Made by a program: the position numbers and the translations under genes. A DNA stretch of 64,000 bases from DASXKD01 sp963762735. Its GTDB lineage: Bacteria; Actinomycetota; Actinomycetes; Streptosporangiales; Streptosporangiaceae. Below the pieces are notes generated by a model. It saw nothing but the letters and a program-made list of their open reading frames with translations. It was not told where the DNA came from and ran no database searches. The stretch's first letter is position 1, and each line of letters opens with the position of its first letter. The stretch covers positions 1 to 64,000 of the forward strand of contig CAVXMG010000004.1 of NCBI GenBank assembly GCA_963762735.1, given 5' to 3'. Positions 27,746 through 36,592 of this stretch are shown here, in pieces.

Positions 27746-29042
27746 TGCGCTGGCGGACGCGGTGGCGTGGGTGGCGCGGGCGCTCCCGTCGCGGCCGGTG
27801 GTGCCGGTGCTGTCCGGGCTGCGGCTGGATGCGGCCGAAGGGCTCACCCTGTCCTGCTTCGACTACGAGCTTTCCGCGACCACGCGGCTGCCTGCCGACA
27901 TCGCCGAGCCGGGCTCGGCGCTGGTGCCGGGCCGGCTGCTCGCCGAGATCACCCGCAGCCTGCCCGGGCAGCCGGCCGAGTTCCGCTCCGACGGCGACGA
28001 GGTGACCCTCAGTTGCGGGAGCGCCGAATTCGCGCTGGTCTCCCTGCCCACGGCGGAGTACCCCGAACTGCCGCCCGCCCCGCCGCTGGCCGGCACGGTC
28101 GACGGCGGCGAACTGGCCGCGGCGGTGGCGCAGGTGCTCCCGGCCACCAGCCGCGACGACACGCTGCCCATGCTCACCGGGGTGTGCCTGGACATCCGCG
28201 GCGACGTGGTCACGCTGGCGGCCACCGACCGGTACCGGCTGGCCGTGCGTGACCTGCACTGGGCGCCCGAGCATCCGGGGGTCCGGGCGATGGCCCTGGT
28301 CCCGGGGCGCACCCTGGCCGACGCGGCGCGGGTCATGGCGCCCGGGGTCCCGGTTTCCGTGGCCTTCGCGGCGCCGGAAGAGCCCGAGGTCACCGGGCGC
28401 GGCGACCCCCGGCCGGTGGAGGGGATGATCTCGTTCGACAGCGGCGGCCGCCGGCTGACCGGCCGGCTGCTCGCGGGGGAGTTCATCAGGTACGAGTCCA
28501 GGTTCCCCGCCGAGTACGGCTGCCGCGCGGAGATGCCCGCGGCCTCGCTGATCGAGGCGGTCCGGCGGGTCTCCCTGGTCGCTGACCGGGCCAGCCCGGT
28601 CCGGCTCACGTTCGGTTCAGGGACCGTGGCCCTGGAGGCCCAGACCGAGGGCCGGGCCAGGGCGATCGAGCGGGTCACCGCGAGCTTCCACGGCGACGAG
28701 CCCGCGATTGCCTTCAACCCGCACTACCTGCTCGACGGGATCACCGCGGCGGCGGGAGGGTCCGGGGCCGCCCGGCACCCTGCCTCACCGGCCAGCGCCG
28801 ACGGCGGTGCGGCCGAGGACTCGGCGGACGACGGGGCAGCGGCCGCCCACGGCGGCTCCGCCGAGCCAGCGACCATCCGGCTGGAGTTCACCAGCCCGGC
28901 CCGGCCCGCGCTCATCACGCTGGCCGGGGACGACGGGGACGAGTCCGCCGACGCTGAAACCGGCGACGACGGGACGAAGGAGGGCCCTCGGCCCGCGTTC
29001 CGCTACCTGGTGGTGCCGCTGAGGTCGCCGGCCCGGGCCTGA
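27723..29042 (+). CDS. DNA polymerase III beta (sliding clamp)-like protein
   Basis: A 439-residue protein with three clamp-type domains. Domain 1 contains LPSRPVVPVLSGLRLDA. Domain 2 contains LPMLTGVCLDIRGDVVTLAATDRYRLAV, which is diagnostic for DnaN. Domain 3 has the usual start (FNPHYLLDGI), then an Ala/Asp/Gly-rich disordered insert of about 50 residues before TIRLEFTSPARPALITLAG and the C-terminus FRYLVVPL. No dnaA, recF or gyrase genes are near, so this is probably a second clamp paralogue rather than the replication dnaN; that needs the rest of the genome. The GGAAGGTGG site fits the ATG at 27723. The gene overlaps the converging membrane protein gene by 40 bases. Confidence 0.85.
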   Translation: MKFQVEHDALADAVAWVARALPSRPVVPVLSGLRLDAAEGLTLSCFDYELSATTRLPADIAEPGSALVPGRLLAEITRSLPGQPAEFRSDGDEVTLSCGSAEFALVSLPTAEYPELPPAPPLAGTVDGGELAAAVAQVLPATSRDDTLPMLTGVCLDIRGDVVTLAATDRYRLAVRDLHWAPEHPGVRAMALVPGRTLADAARVMAPGVPVSVAFAAPEEPEVTGRGDPRPVEGMISFDSGGRRLTGRLLAGEFIRYESRFPAEYGCRAEMPAASLIEAVRRVSLVADRASPVRLTFGSGTVALEAQTEGRARAIERVTASFHGDEPAIAFNPHYLLDGITAAAGGSGAARHPASPASADGGAAEDSADDGAAAAHGGSAEPATIRLEFTSPARPALITLAGDDGDESADAETGDDGTKEGPRPAFRYLVVPLRSPARA

Positions 29043-29599
29043 TACGAGGGCCGGCGGCCCCGCCGGCCGAGTCGCCAGAAGGCCTTGCCGACCAGCGCGG
29101 CGCGCACCGCCCAGATCACCCGGCTCAGCCAGGGCACGCCCGCGGCCACGGGCACGGCCTCCATCCAGGCCCCGCTGCGCCACGCACGGCGGCCGACCCA
29201 GACCGCCGTCGCCGTGAGCACGCTCACCAACAGCACGGGCACCGCGAGCAGCACGAGGAACACCGCAAGCAGCCCGTGCGGCCACACCGCCACGGCCAGG
29301 GCGATCAGGCCAGCCACGACGGCGAACCCGGCAAGTACGGACAGCAACAGGAACCGGAGCACACGACGCGCCAGCGTGCGCGCCGCCACCGTAGCCACGG
29401 CCCAGTCCCCATAGACGCCGTCGCCGAACCCAGTGCCTGAGTCCCACGGACCCTGCTGCCACGGCCCCTGATCCGCCGGGCCCGCGTGCCCCGCGCCCCG
29501 GCTCCGTGCCCCCTGATCCGCCGGGGCCCCGTGCCACGGTCCCTGGGTCCACGCGCGGTGCTCCGGCGCGCCCTGCTCCCAGCTTTCCGACCTGTCCAT
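29003..29599 (-). CDS. Membrane protein with Gln/Gly/Trp-rich N-terminus
   Basis: A 198-residue protein of unknown function. The N-terminal 75 residues are low-complexity with repeated QGPW and ADQG motifs. Two close hydrophobic segments follow (LRFLLLSVLAGFAVVAGLIAL and LLAVFLVLLAVPVLLVSVLTA) and then a basic C-terminal region (FWRLGRRGRRPSYQ). The ATG at 29599 has GGAGG five bases upstream and is preferred over the longer frame from 29677. Its end overlaps the end of the clamp gene. A cytoplasmic disordered region plus two membrane helices suggests a membrane scaffold; no partner is evident. Confidence 0.6.
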   Translation of the reverse strand: MDRSESWEQGAPEHRAWTQGPWHGAPADQGARSRGAGHAGPADQGPWQQGPWDSGTGFGDGVYGDWAVATVAARTLARRVLRFLLLSVLAGFAVVAGLIALAVAVWPHGLLAVFLVLLAVPVLLVSVLTATAVWVGRRAWRSGAWMEAVPVAAGVPWLSRVIWAVRAALVGKAFWRLGRRGRRPSYQARAGDLSGTTR

Positions 29600-29839
29600 G
29601 CCTGCCTCCGTTGCGCCCCCGCTGTACGGATTTCCCGCCAGTCCAAAAACGATATATCTCGATTTTACGCTAGGCAAACCGGCCGGTCGGCGGCCTCTGA
29701 AAGCCTGGGGGATCGGCCGGGGATGAGGTCGGGGACTGGCCGGGGGATGGGGTCCGGGGACAGCCGACGGATGGGTCGTCGCCGGATCCCGGGCGGCCGG
29801 AGAGTGCGGACGAGGGAGGCGGCACTGAGGAAGTGCGAG

Positions 29840-31079
29840 TCATTGACGTGGGTGGGCGGCCTCGGTGCTGAGGAGGACGATCACGGAGGCAGAGTCCACA
29901 GCTATCGCCGCACGGCGGTCTGTGCTGCCGGGGCCGGTCAGCGCGGCGCGGGCGCCGGCCAGCGATGACGCGCCGCTCGGGCCCGAGGAGATGCCTACTG
30001 CGGCGAGATCGGCGGCTGCGCGGCGGGCCGCGTCGTCGGTGACGGCTACGGCGGCGTCTAGCCCGCTGGAGAAGTACGGCCATGCGATCGAGGAGATCGT
30101 GCCGCAGTTCAGCCCGGCCATGATCGTGTTTGCCGTGGGTATCGTCGATCGGCCTTCCGGCTCTGAGGCTGGCGAGCAGGCAAGCGGCAGTATCGGGCTC
30201 CACAGAAAGCACCGCCGTGACGGACGAGGGTTGCTTGGGCGCGGAGTTCTGTCCGCGCCCAAGCCGTCCCTCGGTCGTCACGCCACCTTCCGCTGGCGCG
30301 GTAGTGCGCGACAGCAGCCTGGGCCAGCGAGCCGACGCCGACGGGCACAGCCAGCAAGCGCGGGCAGACCCGGCGCCGGCGGCGGCCAGCTGGGAATCGA
30401 GTTCCGCGAACAGGGTGGAGTAGCCCTCGACGATCCAGGTGGGCACCTGCTCGTAGCCGGGCCAGGCGGTGTCTTGGACCAGGGCAGCGCCGGGGTGGTC
30501 CCGAGCCCACTGCCAGGCTGCGGCGACGGCTTCGTCGTAGGTGCCGTCGATCTGGATTACCTCGGCGTCCTCGCTGGCGATGGCTGCGCGGGTCGCGGGC
30601 TCGGTGACGGCGGGGACGAAGACGCGGGCCGGGGCACCTGTCAGCCGGGCCATGCGGGCGACGGCGCGGCCGTGGTTGCCGTCGGTGGCGGTGACAAAGA
30701 TCAGGCCTGGGCGGCGAGCGGCTGCCGTGCGCAGCCTGGCGAGACCGTCTGCGGGAGCGGCGCCAGCCGGGGCGGGCGGTTCACCGCCTGGGGGAGTCGT
30801 GAGCAGCTGGTGGATGGCCCAGGAGGCGCCTAGCACCTTGAAGGCGGGCAGGCCCAGGCGGGACGACTCGTCCTTGACGAATGCGCGGCCCACGCCGAGT
30901 TCGCCGGCCAGCGCGGGGACCTCGGTCAGCGGGGTTGGTGCGTAACCGGGGAGGCTGGCGTGGAAGGCACGGACCTCGCCGGAACGGACATGCTCCGGGA
31001 TGCCGCAGGTCCATGACCGGGCCTGGGGGCGGGCCAGCCAGGGGAGGGACGGCCCCGCGGGACCGTCGTTCGTGGTCAT
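29840..31079 (-). pseudogene. Diaminopropionate ammonia-lyase-like PLP enzyme, three frameshifts
   Basis: PLP enzyme that would convert 2,3-diaminopropionate to pyruvate and ammonia. The N-terminal part matches well: FHASLPGYAPTPLTEVPALA, the PLP Lys in SSRLGLPAFKVLGASWA, FVTATDGNHGRAVARMA and GYEQVPTWIVEGYSTLF. After about 30370 the protein continues in a second frame (LAVPVGVGSLAQAAVAHY). It returns to the first frame near 30300 (TAVLSVEPDTAACLLASL) and moves to a third near 30135 (TIMAGLNCGTISSIAWPYF), ending at 29840. All core motifs are still readable, so the breaks are recent or are sequence errors. The start at 31079 is weakly supported. Confidence 0.75.
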
Positions 31080-31135
31080 CTGTTGCCGTCCATGATCACC
31101 TTTCGCCGGGCCAGCCGGGCTCCTCGGTTCGCTGG

Positions 31136-31885
31136 TTACTGGCTGAGCTGGGCAGATGCTAGGCGGGCCTGATCGTTCAGCAGCCAAAGGTCAGCGCGGC
31201 CCGCGGAGAGCTGGCAGGCAAGCCGCAACCGGGCGCCGGGCAGTATCGGGTGGTGGTATTCCATCTCGGCGCGGGCGGGCAGCCAGTCCAGCCCGGCGAG
31301 CACGTCCTCCGCGGCCTGCCAGTGCACGGTGTTGCTGACGTGCGCGGCGGTGTCGAAGTCGCTGGCCCGCAGTGGCCAGTCCCGGGCCGCCGCCGAGGGG
31401 CCGGGCGCCGGGTGTGACAGCCGCACGGAGACCCGGCGGCCCTGGGCCGCCGCGCCGTACAGCCGGTGGAAGTCCGGCCCCACCTGGCAGGACTCCCCGG
31501 TGACCCGGTCGACCGCCACCCACACCATCCTGGCCTGGACCAGGTCGGTGCCGCCCGCGGTCACGGTCGTGGTGCGTTCGGCCCACCGGGGGCCGGTCGC
31601 CGAGCAGAACGTGGCCAGCCGCAGCCGCTGGCCGCGCCGCGGGTAGCCGCGGATGGTCAGGGCGCAACGCCGCACCAGCCAGTCGTAGGGCTCGGCCAGG
31701 CCGGAGTCGGTGACGTCGTCCTCGGCTGCATCCTGCAGGTAACGGGCCAGCGCGTCGAACCGCAGCCGGCCGCCGGGAGTGACATCCGTGCGCCGGATCG
31801 GGTAACCGGCGGTGAACACCCGGCCGGCCGCCGGCGGCGGGAGGAACTCCGCGGCCACCGCGGCGGGCCCAGGCATGCTGTCCAT
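31136..31885 (-). CDS. Acyl-ACP thioesterase-like protein (double hotdog)
   Basis: A 249-residue protein with two hotdog-fold halves. The first half contains YPIRRTDVTPGGRLRFDALARYLQDAAEDD and the later half has LRASDFDTAAHVSNTVHWQA, the usual Asn-x-His-type region of FatA/FatB-like acyl-ACP thioesterases. It would release fatty acids or acyl chains from ACP (or CoA). The start at 31885 may instead be the ATG three codons in. It lies 56 bases upstream of the frameshifted ammonia-lyase on the same strand, with no obvious metabolic link. Confidence 0.75.
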   Translation of the reverse strand: MDSMPGPAAVAAEFLPPPAAGRVFTAGYPIRRTDVTPGGRLRFDALARYLQDAAEDDVTDSGLAEPYDWLVRRCALTIRGYPRRGQRLRLATFCSATGPRWAERTTTVTAGGTDLVQARMVWVAVDRVTGESCQVGPDFHRLYGAAAQGRRVSVRLSHPAPGPSAAARDWPLRASDFDTAAHVSNTVHWQAAEDVLAGLDWLPARAEMEYHHPILPGARLRLACQLSAGRADLWLLNDQARLASAQLSQ

Positions 31886-31927
31886 CCGGGCATTGTGCCC
31901 GATCCGCCCGCCGGTACCGGCGCTGGC

Positions 31928-32042
31928 TCAGGGCGTGATCTGGTAGATCGTGCCGCAGCCGAGGACCCCGTTTCCGCCCGGCTTGGACCCGTCGGTGTTA
32001 TCGAAGCTGAACAGCACCTTCTCGGTGGCGAGGCTCGTCGGC
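31928..32042 (-). pseudogene. C-terminal remnant of a repeat protein
   Basis: The minus-strand frame between the exporter stop codon and 31928 reads TSLATEKVLFSFDNTDGSKP then GVLGCGTIYQITP and a stop. This looks like the last unit of a GloVer-type tandem-repeat secreted protein (strand, Gly-rich turn, G-T-I/V-Y/F-x-I/L). Nothing upstream continues it, because the exporter coding sequence occupies that DNA in another frame. It is a short relic left by a deletion. Confidence 0.4.
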
Positions 32043-33566
32043 TCAGGCAGGGGTACCGTCGGCCCGCCGGTCGTGGCCGCGCAGCAGCGTGGCGACCCCG
32101 ATGGCGGCAGCGGCGACGATCCCGGCCGCGATGAGCAGCGCGAGGTGCAGCCCGTCCGCGAATGCGGTGTGCGCCTGGGCGGCGACGGCTCCGCCCAGGT
32201 GGGAGGCGATGGCTACCGAGGCTCGCGCCTGGCCTGCCTCCGCGGCGGGCAGGCGGTGGCTCAGGTGCAGGTGGCTCTGGTAGGTGCTGGTGAGGACGCT
32301 GGCCATGACGGCGATGCCCACCGCCCCGCCGACCTCACGGGACAGGTCGTTGATCGCCGAGCCGACTCCCTGCTGGGAGGCGGGCAGGGCCGCGGTGATG
32401 CCGCTGGTTGCCGGGGTCATGGCCAGGCCCATGCCGGCGCCCAGCGGGATGAGCCCGACGGCGACCAGCCAGTAGCTGCTGGTGCCGGTCAGCTGTGCCA
32501 GCACCACGAAGGCCGCGGCCATGAGCACCAGCCCGGCGGTGCAGGTTGCCCGGGTCCCGATCCTGGCCACCAGCGCCGGGGCCAGCCGAGCGGCAGGCAT
32601 CATCGCGGCGGCCATCGGCAGCATGCTGACCGCCGAGACCAGCCCCGAGTCCCCGCGGATGAGCTGCAGGTACTGCAGGACGAGGAAGATGAAGCCGAAG
32701 AAGGCGAAGAACTGCACGAAGATCGACAGGCTGCCCGCGGACAGGCTGCGGCGGGCGAAGACCCGGGGGTCGAGCAGCGGGTTGCGGCGGCGCATCTCGA
32801 ACAGGACGAAACCTGCCAGGACCACGATGCCGCCGCCCAGGCCGGCCAGGGTGCGCGCCGACAGCCATCCGTGGCTGGGTGCCTCGATGATCGAGTACAC
32901 CAGCACGACCATGCCGATCACGGCGAGCACGGCGCCGCTGACGTCGAGGCGGGGCGCGTGCGGGTCGGCCGACTCGGGCACGAAGCGGAGGGTCCCGGCA
33001 AGGGCGACGGCGGCCAGCACGACGTTCAGCCCGAACACCGACGGCCACGACCAGACCTCCAGGACCAGCCCCGAGGTGAGCAGTCCGAGTACGGCGGACC
33101 CGCCCGCCACCGCGGCCCAGACGCTGACCGCCCGCGTGCGCTGCTCGCTGGCGAAGGTCCCGGTGATCGTGGACAGGGTGGCGGGCATGACCAGTGCCGC
33201 CCCCAGGCCCAGGACGGCCCGCAGGGCGATCAGTTCGGTCGCGGAGTGAGCGGTCATCGCGACCGCCGAGCCCGCCCCGAACACCGACAGCCCGGCCAGC
33301 AGCGCCAGCCGGCGGCCGTAGCGGTCGCCGATGGCCCCGGCGGGCAGCAGCATCGAGGCGAACACCAGCGAATACGCGTCGATGATCCACGTCAGCTGGG
33401 TCTGGGTGGCGTGGGTCGACCGGGCGATCTCAGGCAGGGCCACGTTCAGTGACGCCATGGCCGCTACCACGGTGGCGAGGGCCACGCACACGACCGCGGT
33501 CACAGCGCCGCTGCGGACGGCGCGCGCGGCCGGGGACTTCACGGGGGGAGGTGTCACGACGGTCAT
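32043..33566 (-). CDS. DHA2-family MFS exporter under a TetR regulator
   Basis: A 507-residue 14-helix MFS transporter. Motifs are MASLNVALPEIARSTHATQT in helix 1, AGAIGDRYGRRLALLAGL (motif A), and a late segment PASQQGVGSAINDLSREVGGA typical of SmvA/QacA-like drug exporters. AAGGAG lies seven bases before the ATG. It is divergent from the TetR gene at 33654, with a pair of matching operator-like repeats in the 87-base gap, the classic arrangement for substrate-induced efflux. The substrate is not predictable. Confidence 0.9.
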   Translation of the reverse strand: MTVVTPPPVKSPAARAVRSGAVTAVVCVALATVVAAMASLNVALPEIARSTHATQTQLTWIIDAYSLVFASMLLPAGAIGDRYGRRLALLAGLSVFGAGSAVAMTAHSATELIALRAVLGLGAALVMPATLSTITGTFASEQRTRAVSVWAAVAGGSAVLGLLTSGLVLEVWSWPSVFGLNVVLAAVALAGTLRFVPESADPHAPRLDVSGAVLAVIGMVVLVYSIIEAPSHGWLSARTLAGLGGGIVVLAGFVLFEMRRRNPLLDPRVFARRSLSAGSLSIFVQFFAFFGFIFLVLQYLQLIRGDSGLVSAVSMLPMAAAMMPAARLAPALVARIGTRATCTAGLVLMAAAFVVLAQLTGTSSYWLVAVGLIPLGAGMGLAMTPATSGITAALPASQQGVGSAINDLSREVGGAVGIAVMASVLTSTYQSHLHLSHRLPAAEAGQARASVAIASHLGGAVAAQAHTAFADGLHLALLIAAGIVAAAAIGVATLLRGHDRRADGTPA

Positions 33567-33594
33567 CTCCGGCTCCTTGGCTTTGGCATCTATG

Positions 33595-33629
33595 TTCTAG
33601 AACGACATTACATATCTCTAGAACGACAG
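33595..33629. promoter_or_regulatory. Tandem TetR operator candidates
   Basis: TCTAGAACGACA occurs at 33596-33607 and again at 33617-33628, 21 bases apart (two helical turns). Each contains the palindromic core TCTAGA. The gap lies between the exporter and TetR start codons. Confidence 0.7.
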
Positions 33630-33653
33630 TCAAGAGCTTGGTATGATGGTCCC

Positions 33654-34439
33654 GTGACCGACTCAGGGAAGACCGAGATGACAGGCAAGCAGCCGCCGCG
33701 GGCGGGGGAGTCCGGGGCCGGGCGGGAGTCCGGGGCCGGGTGGCCCGGCGGCCAGGGGGGAGCGGCGGAGCCGCTCAAGGCTCGGCGGGTGAGCCGTCAG
33801 CGCGAGGCGGGGGAGGCCACCCGGCGCGAGACCCGCAGGCGGCTGCTCGCCGCCGCCAAGGCCGAGTTCGCCGAGCGGGGTTACGCGGCGGCCACCGTGA
33901 TCCGCATCGCCGAGCGGGCCGACGTCTCCGTGCAGACCCTCTATTCCAACTGGGGCAACAAGCGGAACCTGCTGCGCGCCGTCATGGAGAGTTCAGTCAC
34001 CGGCGACGAGGACGTGCCACTGGTCGCCGGGCGGCCGCCCGCCGTCATCACCGCCACCATCGATCCGGCGGACGCCGCGGACCCGCGCAAGCTGCTGGTC
34101 CACCTGAGCCGCCAGTACCGGCTGCTCGCCGAGCGGTCGGCGGTCGGCTGGCAGACCTACCGGGACGGCGCCGGGGTCGATCCGGACATCGCCGCGGACT
34201 GGCAGCAGCTCAGCGACCTGCGCCGGGGGGCGTTCCATGCCCTCTTCGCCCAGGTGCCCGCAGGGGCGCTGCGCGCCGGGCTCAGCAACACGGCCGCAGC
34301 GGACACCGCCTGGGTCATCGCCAGCCCGGACGCCCACGACCTGCTGGTGCGCCAGGCGGGCTACAGCTACGACCAACTGGAGAACTGGGCCCGCAGCACC
34401 CTCAGCGCCGCCCTGCTGGCCGGTCCGGAACGGGAGTGA
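33654..34439 (+). CDS. TetR-family transcriptional regulator
   Basis: A 261-residue regulator. After a Gly/Arg-rich disordered N-terminus of about 55 residues, the TetR DNA-binding domain reads TRRRLLAAAKAEFAERGYAA, IRIAERADVSVQTLYSNWGN and KRNLLRAVME. A helical ligand domain follows. The start is a GTG with a weak site; an ATG at 33681 is an alternative that removes nine residues. It very likely represses the divergent exporter through the paired sites in the gap. The ligand is unknown. Confidence 0.88.
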   Translation: MTDSGKTEMTGKQPPRAGESGAGRESGAGWPGGQGGAAEPLKARRVSRQREAGEATRRETRRRLLAAAKAEFAERGYAAATVIRIAERADVSVQTLYSNWGNKRNLLRAVMESSVTGDEDVPLVAGRPPAVITATIDPADAADPRKLLVHLSRQYRLLAERSAVGWQTYRDGAGVDPDIAADWQQLSDLRRGAFHALFAQVPAGALRAGLSNTAAADTAWVIASPDAHDLLVRQAGYSYDQLENWARSTLSAALLAGPERE

Positions 34440-34491
34440 CCTGGCCAGCGGGGGAGTGGCTGCCGGGCGCATGCCGGGCTGAGAGCGGCCC

Positions 34492-34953
34492 TCAGCCGGT
34501 ATCCGCCAGGCGCTTGGGCGCCCAGAGTTGGTCGGCGTCACCGGCGGCGAGCCGGCCTTGGTAGACGTCGATCTTGTGATCGATGAGCTTGAGATTTTCC
34601 TGCAGCTCAGCGAGCTTGGCGGTCACCTCGGCGCGGTGGGCCTGCAGGAGGGCGAGTCGTTCCTCCTCGTTGCCGGGGCCAGCGGATACCAGCTGGGCGT
34701 AGCGCTTGATGGTCCTGATGGGCATGCCGGTGGACCTCAGCTTGGTGCAGATGCTGATCCACTTGAGGTCTTCCTGCTGGTAGCGCCGTCGGCCGCTGTG
34801 GTTGCGGTGCACGGTGGTGATGACCAGGCCAGCGCGTTCGTAGTAGCGCAAGGTGTGCACGCTGACTCCGGTGCGGCGAGCGGCTTCGGCGATGCTCAGC
34901 CCCGCCTGGGGGACTGGGCCCTTGGATATCGGCTGCGGTTTGACTTCGAGCAC
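34492..34953 (-). CDS. MerR-family transcriptional regulator
   Basis: A 153-residue MerR protein: HTH and wing (LSIAEAARRTGVSVHTLRYYERAGLV, HSGRRRYQQEDLKWISICTKL), then a coiled-coil dimerisation helix (LALLQAHRAEVTAKLAELQENLKLIDHKIDVYQ). There are no Cys residues of the metal-binding type in the C-terminal region, so an organic ligand or redox-independent sensing is more likely than metal sensing. The GTG start at 34953 is only 24 bases from the start of the divergent exporter, so one short promoter region must serve both. Confidence 0.9.
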   Translation of the reverse strand: MLEVKPQPISKGPVPQAGLSIAEAARRTGVSVHTLRYYERAGLVITTVHRNHSGRRRYQQEDLKWISICTKLRSTGMPIRTIKRYAQLVSAGPGNEEERLALLQAHRAEVTAKLAELQENLKLIDHKIDVYQGRLAAGDADQLWAPKRLADTG

Positions 34954-34977
34954 GCTCTAAATTCTAGCGTCGCAACC
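34954..34977. promoter_or_regulatory. Very short divergent promoter between MerR and exporter genes
   Basis: Only 24 bases separate the two start codons. They include the dyad GCTCTAAATTCTAGC (arms GCT/AGC, inner CTA/TAG). No ribosome-binding site is visible for either gene, so leaderless transcripts are likely and the dyad may be the MerR site. Confidence 0.45.
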
Positions 34978-36507
34978 ATGAGTGTTTCCGTGCGCAGAGG
35001 CCACCGACCGGATCGGGCCCGGATACCGGAACTCAGCCAACGACGCCGGTTCCTGATCCTCGCGATCTGCTGCGCCAGCATCCTCGTCGTGGTGATGGAT
35101 ATCTCCATCGTCAACGTCGCGATCCCGGCGATCCGCCACGACCTGCACGCCCCGGTGTCCAGCCTGCAGTGGACGGTCGACGCGTACACCCTGGTGCTGG
35201 CCAGCTTCCTGGTGCTGGCCGGGTCCACTGCCGACCGGTTCGGCCGCCGGCGCGTCTTCCAGGCCGGCCTCGCCGCCTTCGGCCTCGGCTCGCTGCTATG
35301 CAGCCTGGCGCCGGGCATCGGCTGGCTGATCGCGGCGCGAGTGCTGCAGGGCGCCGGGGGCACGATGCTCAACCCGGTGGCGATGTCGATCGTCGCCACG
35401 ACGTTCCCAGGCCGGGCCGAGCGGGCCAGGGCCATCGGCGTGTTCGGGTCGGTGTCCGGCCTGTCGCTGGCATTGGGGCCGATCCTCGGCGGCGCCCTGG
35501 TCGACGGCCTCGGCTGGCGCTCCATCTTCTGGGTCAACGTGCCGATCGTGGCCGCCGCGATCGTCTGCACCGCGCTGTTCGTGCCGGAGTCCCGCGCCGC
35601 CCGGGCACGCCGGTTCGACCCGGTGGGGCAGATCCTGGTGATCCTGGTACTGGGCAGCGTCGTCTATGCGATCATCGAGTCCACCAGGCTGGGCTGGACC
35701 TCGCCGGTCGTCCTCGGCCTGCTCGCCGTCGCCGTGCTCGGCGTGCTGGGCATCTTCGGCTACGAACCGCGCCGCGCCGACCCACTGCTGGAGCTGCGGT
35801 TGTTCCGCAGCGTGCCGTTCAGCGCGGCGATCGCGATGGCGCTCTGGGCGTTGTGCGCGTTCGGCGCGTTCCTGTTCGTGACCACCCTGTATCTGCAGGA
35901 CGTGCGCGGCCTGTCGGCGCTGGCGGCCGGGTTGTGCCTGCTCCCGGTTGGGGTGCTGGTGTTGCTGCTGTCGCCGCTGACCGGCCGGGTGGTCGGCGGG
36001 CGCGGGCCGCGGCTGCCGCTGATGGTCTCCGGGGCCGCGCTGGCACTGGGCGGCGGGGCATCGGTCTGGCTCGGACCGGGCACCCCGCTGCCGGCCGTGC
36101 TCGCGACCTACGTGCTGTTCGGCATCGCGCTCGGCACCGTCAACCCGCCGATCACCAACTCGGCGGTCTCCGGGATGCCGGGCTCGATGGCCGGGGTGGC
36201 CGCCTCGCTGGCCTCTACCGGCCGGCAGACCGGCACCACCCTCGGCGTCGCGATCTCCGGAACGATCGTGGGATCGGCCCTGGCCCGCGGCGGGACGGCG
36301 TTTACCAGCGCGGCACGCGGGGTGTGGTGGCTGGTACTCGGGCTGGGCCTGGGCATCTTTGTCCTGGGACTGGTCAGCACCGGGCGCTGGGCCCAGCGCA
36401 CCGCCGGGCGGGCGGCGGCGCTGTTCGAGGAGGTGGACCGGGGCGCGGATCTCCCTGACGCTGTACAGGTCCAGACCGCCTCAGGTTCGCGCAGGTCACA
36501 GTCCTAG
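34978..36507 (+). CDS. DHA2-family MFS exporter divergent from MerR
   Basis: A 509-residue 14-helix transporter. Helix 1 reads VVMDISIVNVAIPAIRHDLH, motif A reads GSTADRFGRRRVFQAGL, and GGALVDGLGWRSIFWVNVPI is typical of DHA2 exporters. The ATG at 34978 is chosen because the frame upstream of it is a shadow of the MerR gene. It is the third DHA2 exporter within 14 kb, each beside a regulator of a different family. The substrate is unknown. Confidence 0.9.
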   Translation: MSVSVRRGHRPDRARIPELSQRRRFLILAICCASILVVVMDISIVNVAIPAIRHDLHAPVSSLQWTVDAYTLVLASFLVLAGSTADRFGRRRVFQAGLAAFGLGSLLCSLAPGIGWLIAARVLQGAGGTMLNPVAMSIVATTFPGRAERARAIGVFGSVSGLSLALGPILGGALVDGLGWRSIFWVNVPIVAAAIVCTALFVPESRAARARRFDPVGQILVILVLGSVVYAIIESTRLGWTSPVVLGLLAVAVLGVLGIFGYEPRRADPLLELRLFRSVPFSAAIAMALWALCAFGAFLFVTTLYLQDVRGLSALAAGLCLLPVGVLVLLLSPLTGRVVGGRGPRLPLMVSGAALALGGGASVWLGPGTPLPAVLATYVLFGIALGTVNPPITNSAVSGMPGSMAGVAASLASTGRQTGTTLGVAISGTIVGSALARGGTAFTSAARGVWWLVLGLGLGIFVLGLVSTGRWAQRTAGRAAALFEEVDRGADLPDAVQVQTASGSRRSQS

Positions 36508-36592
36508 GCAGCGGTTTCCAGGGAGCCGCCGCTGCATCGACAGTTCCGTCTCACTGGCGTCTGGTGCCCTGGGTGGCTGGGAGACTATTGGG

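Noticed and set aside
27723..29042. Replication origin region because of the DnaN-like gene
   Set aside because: No dnaA, recF, gyrB or clusters of DnaA boxes are nearby.
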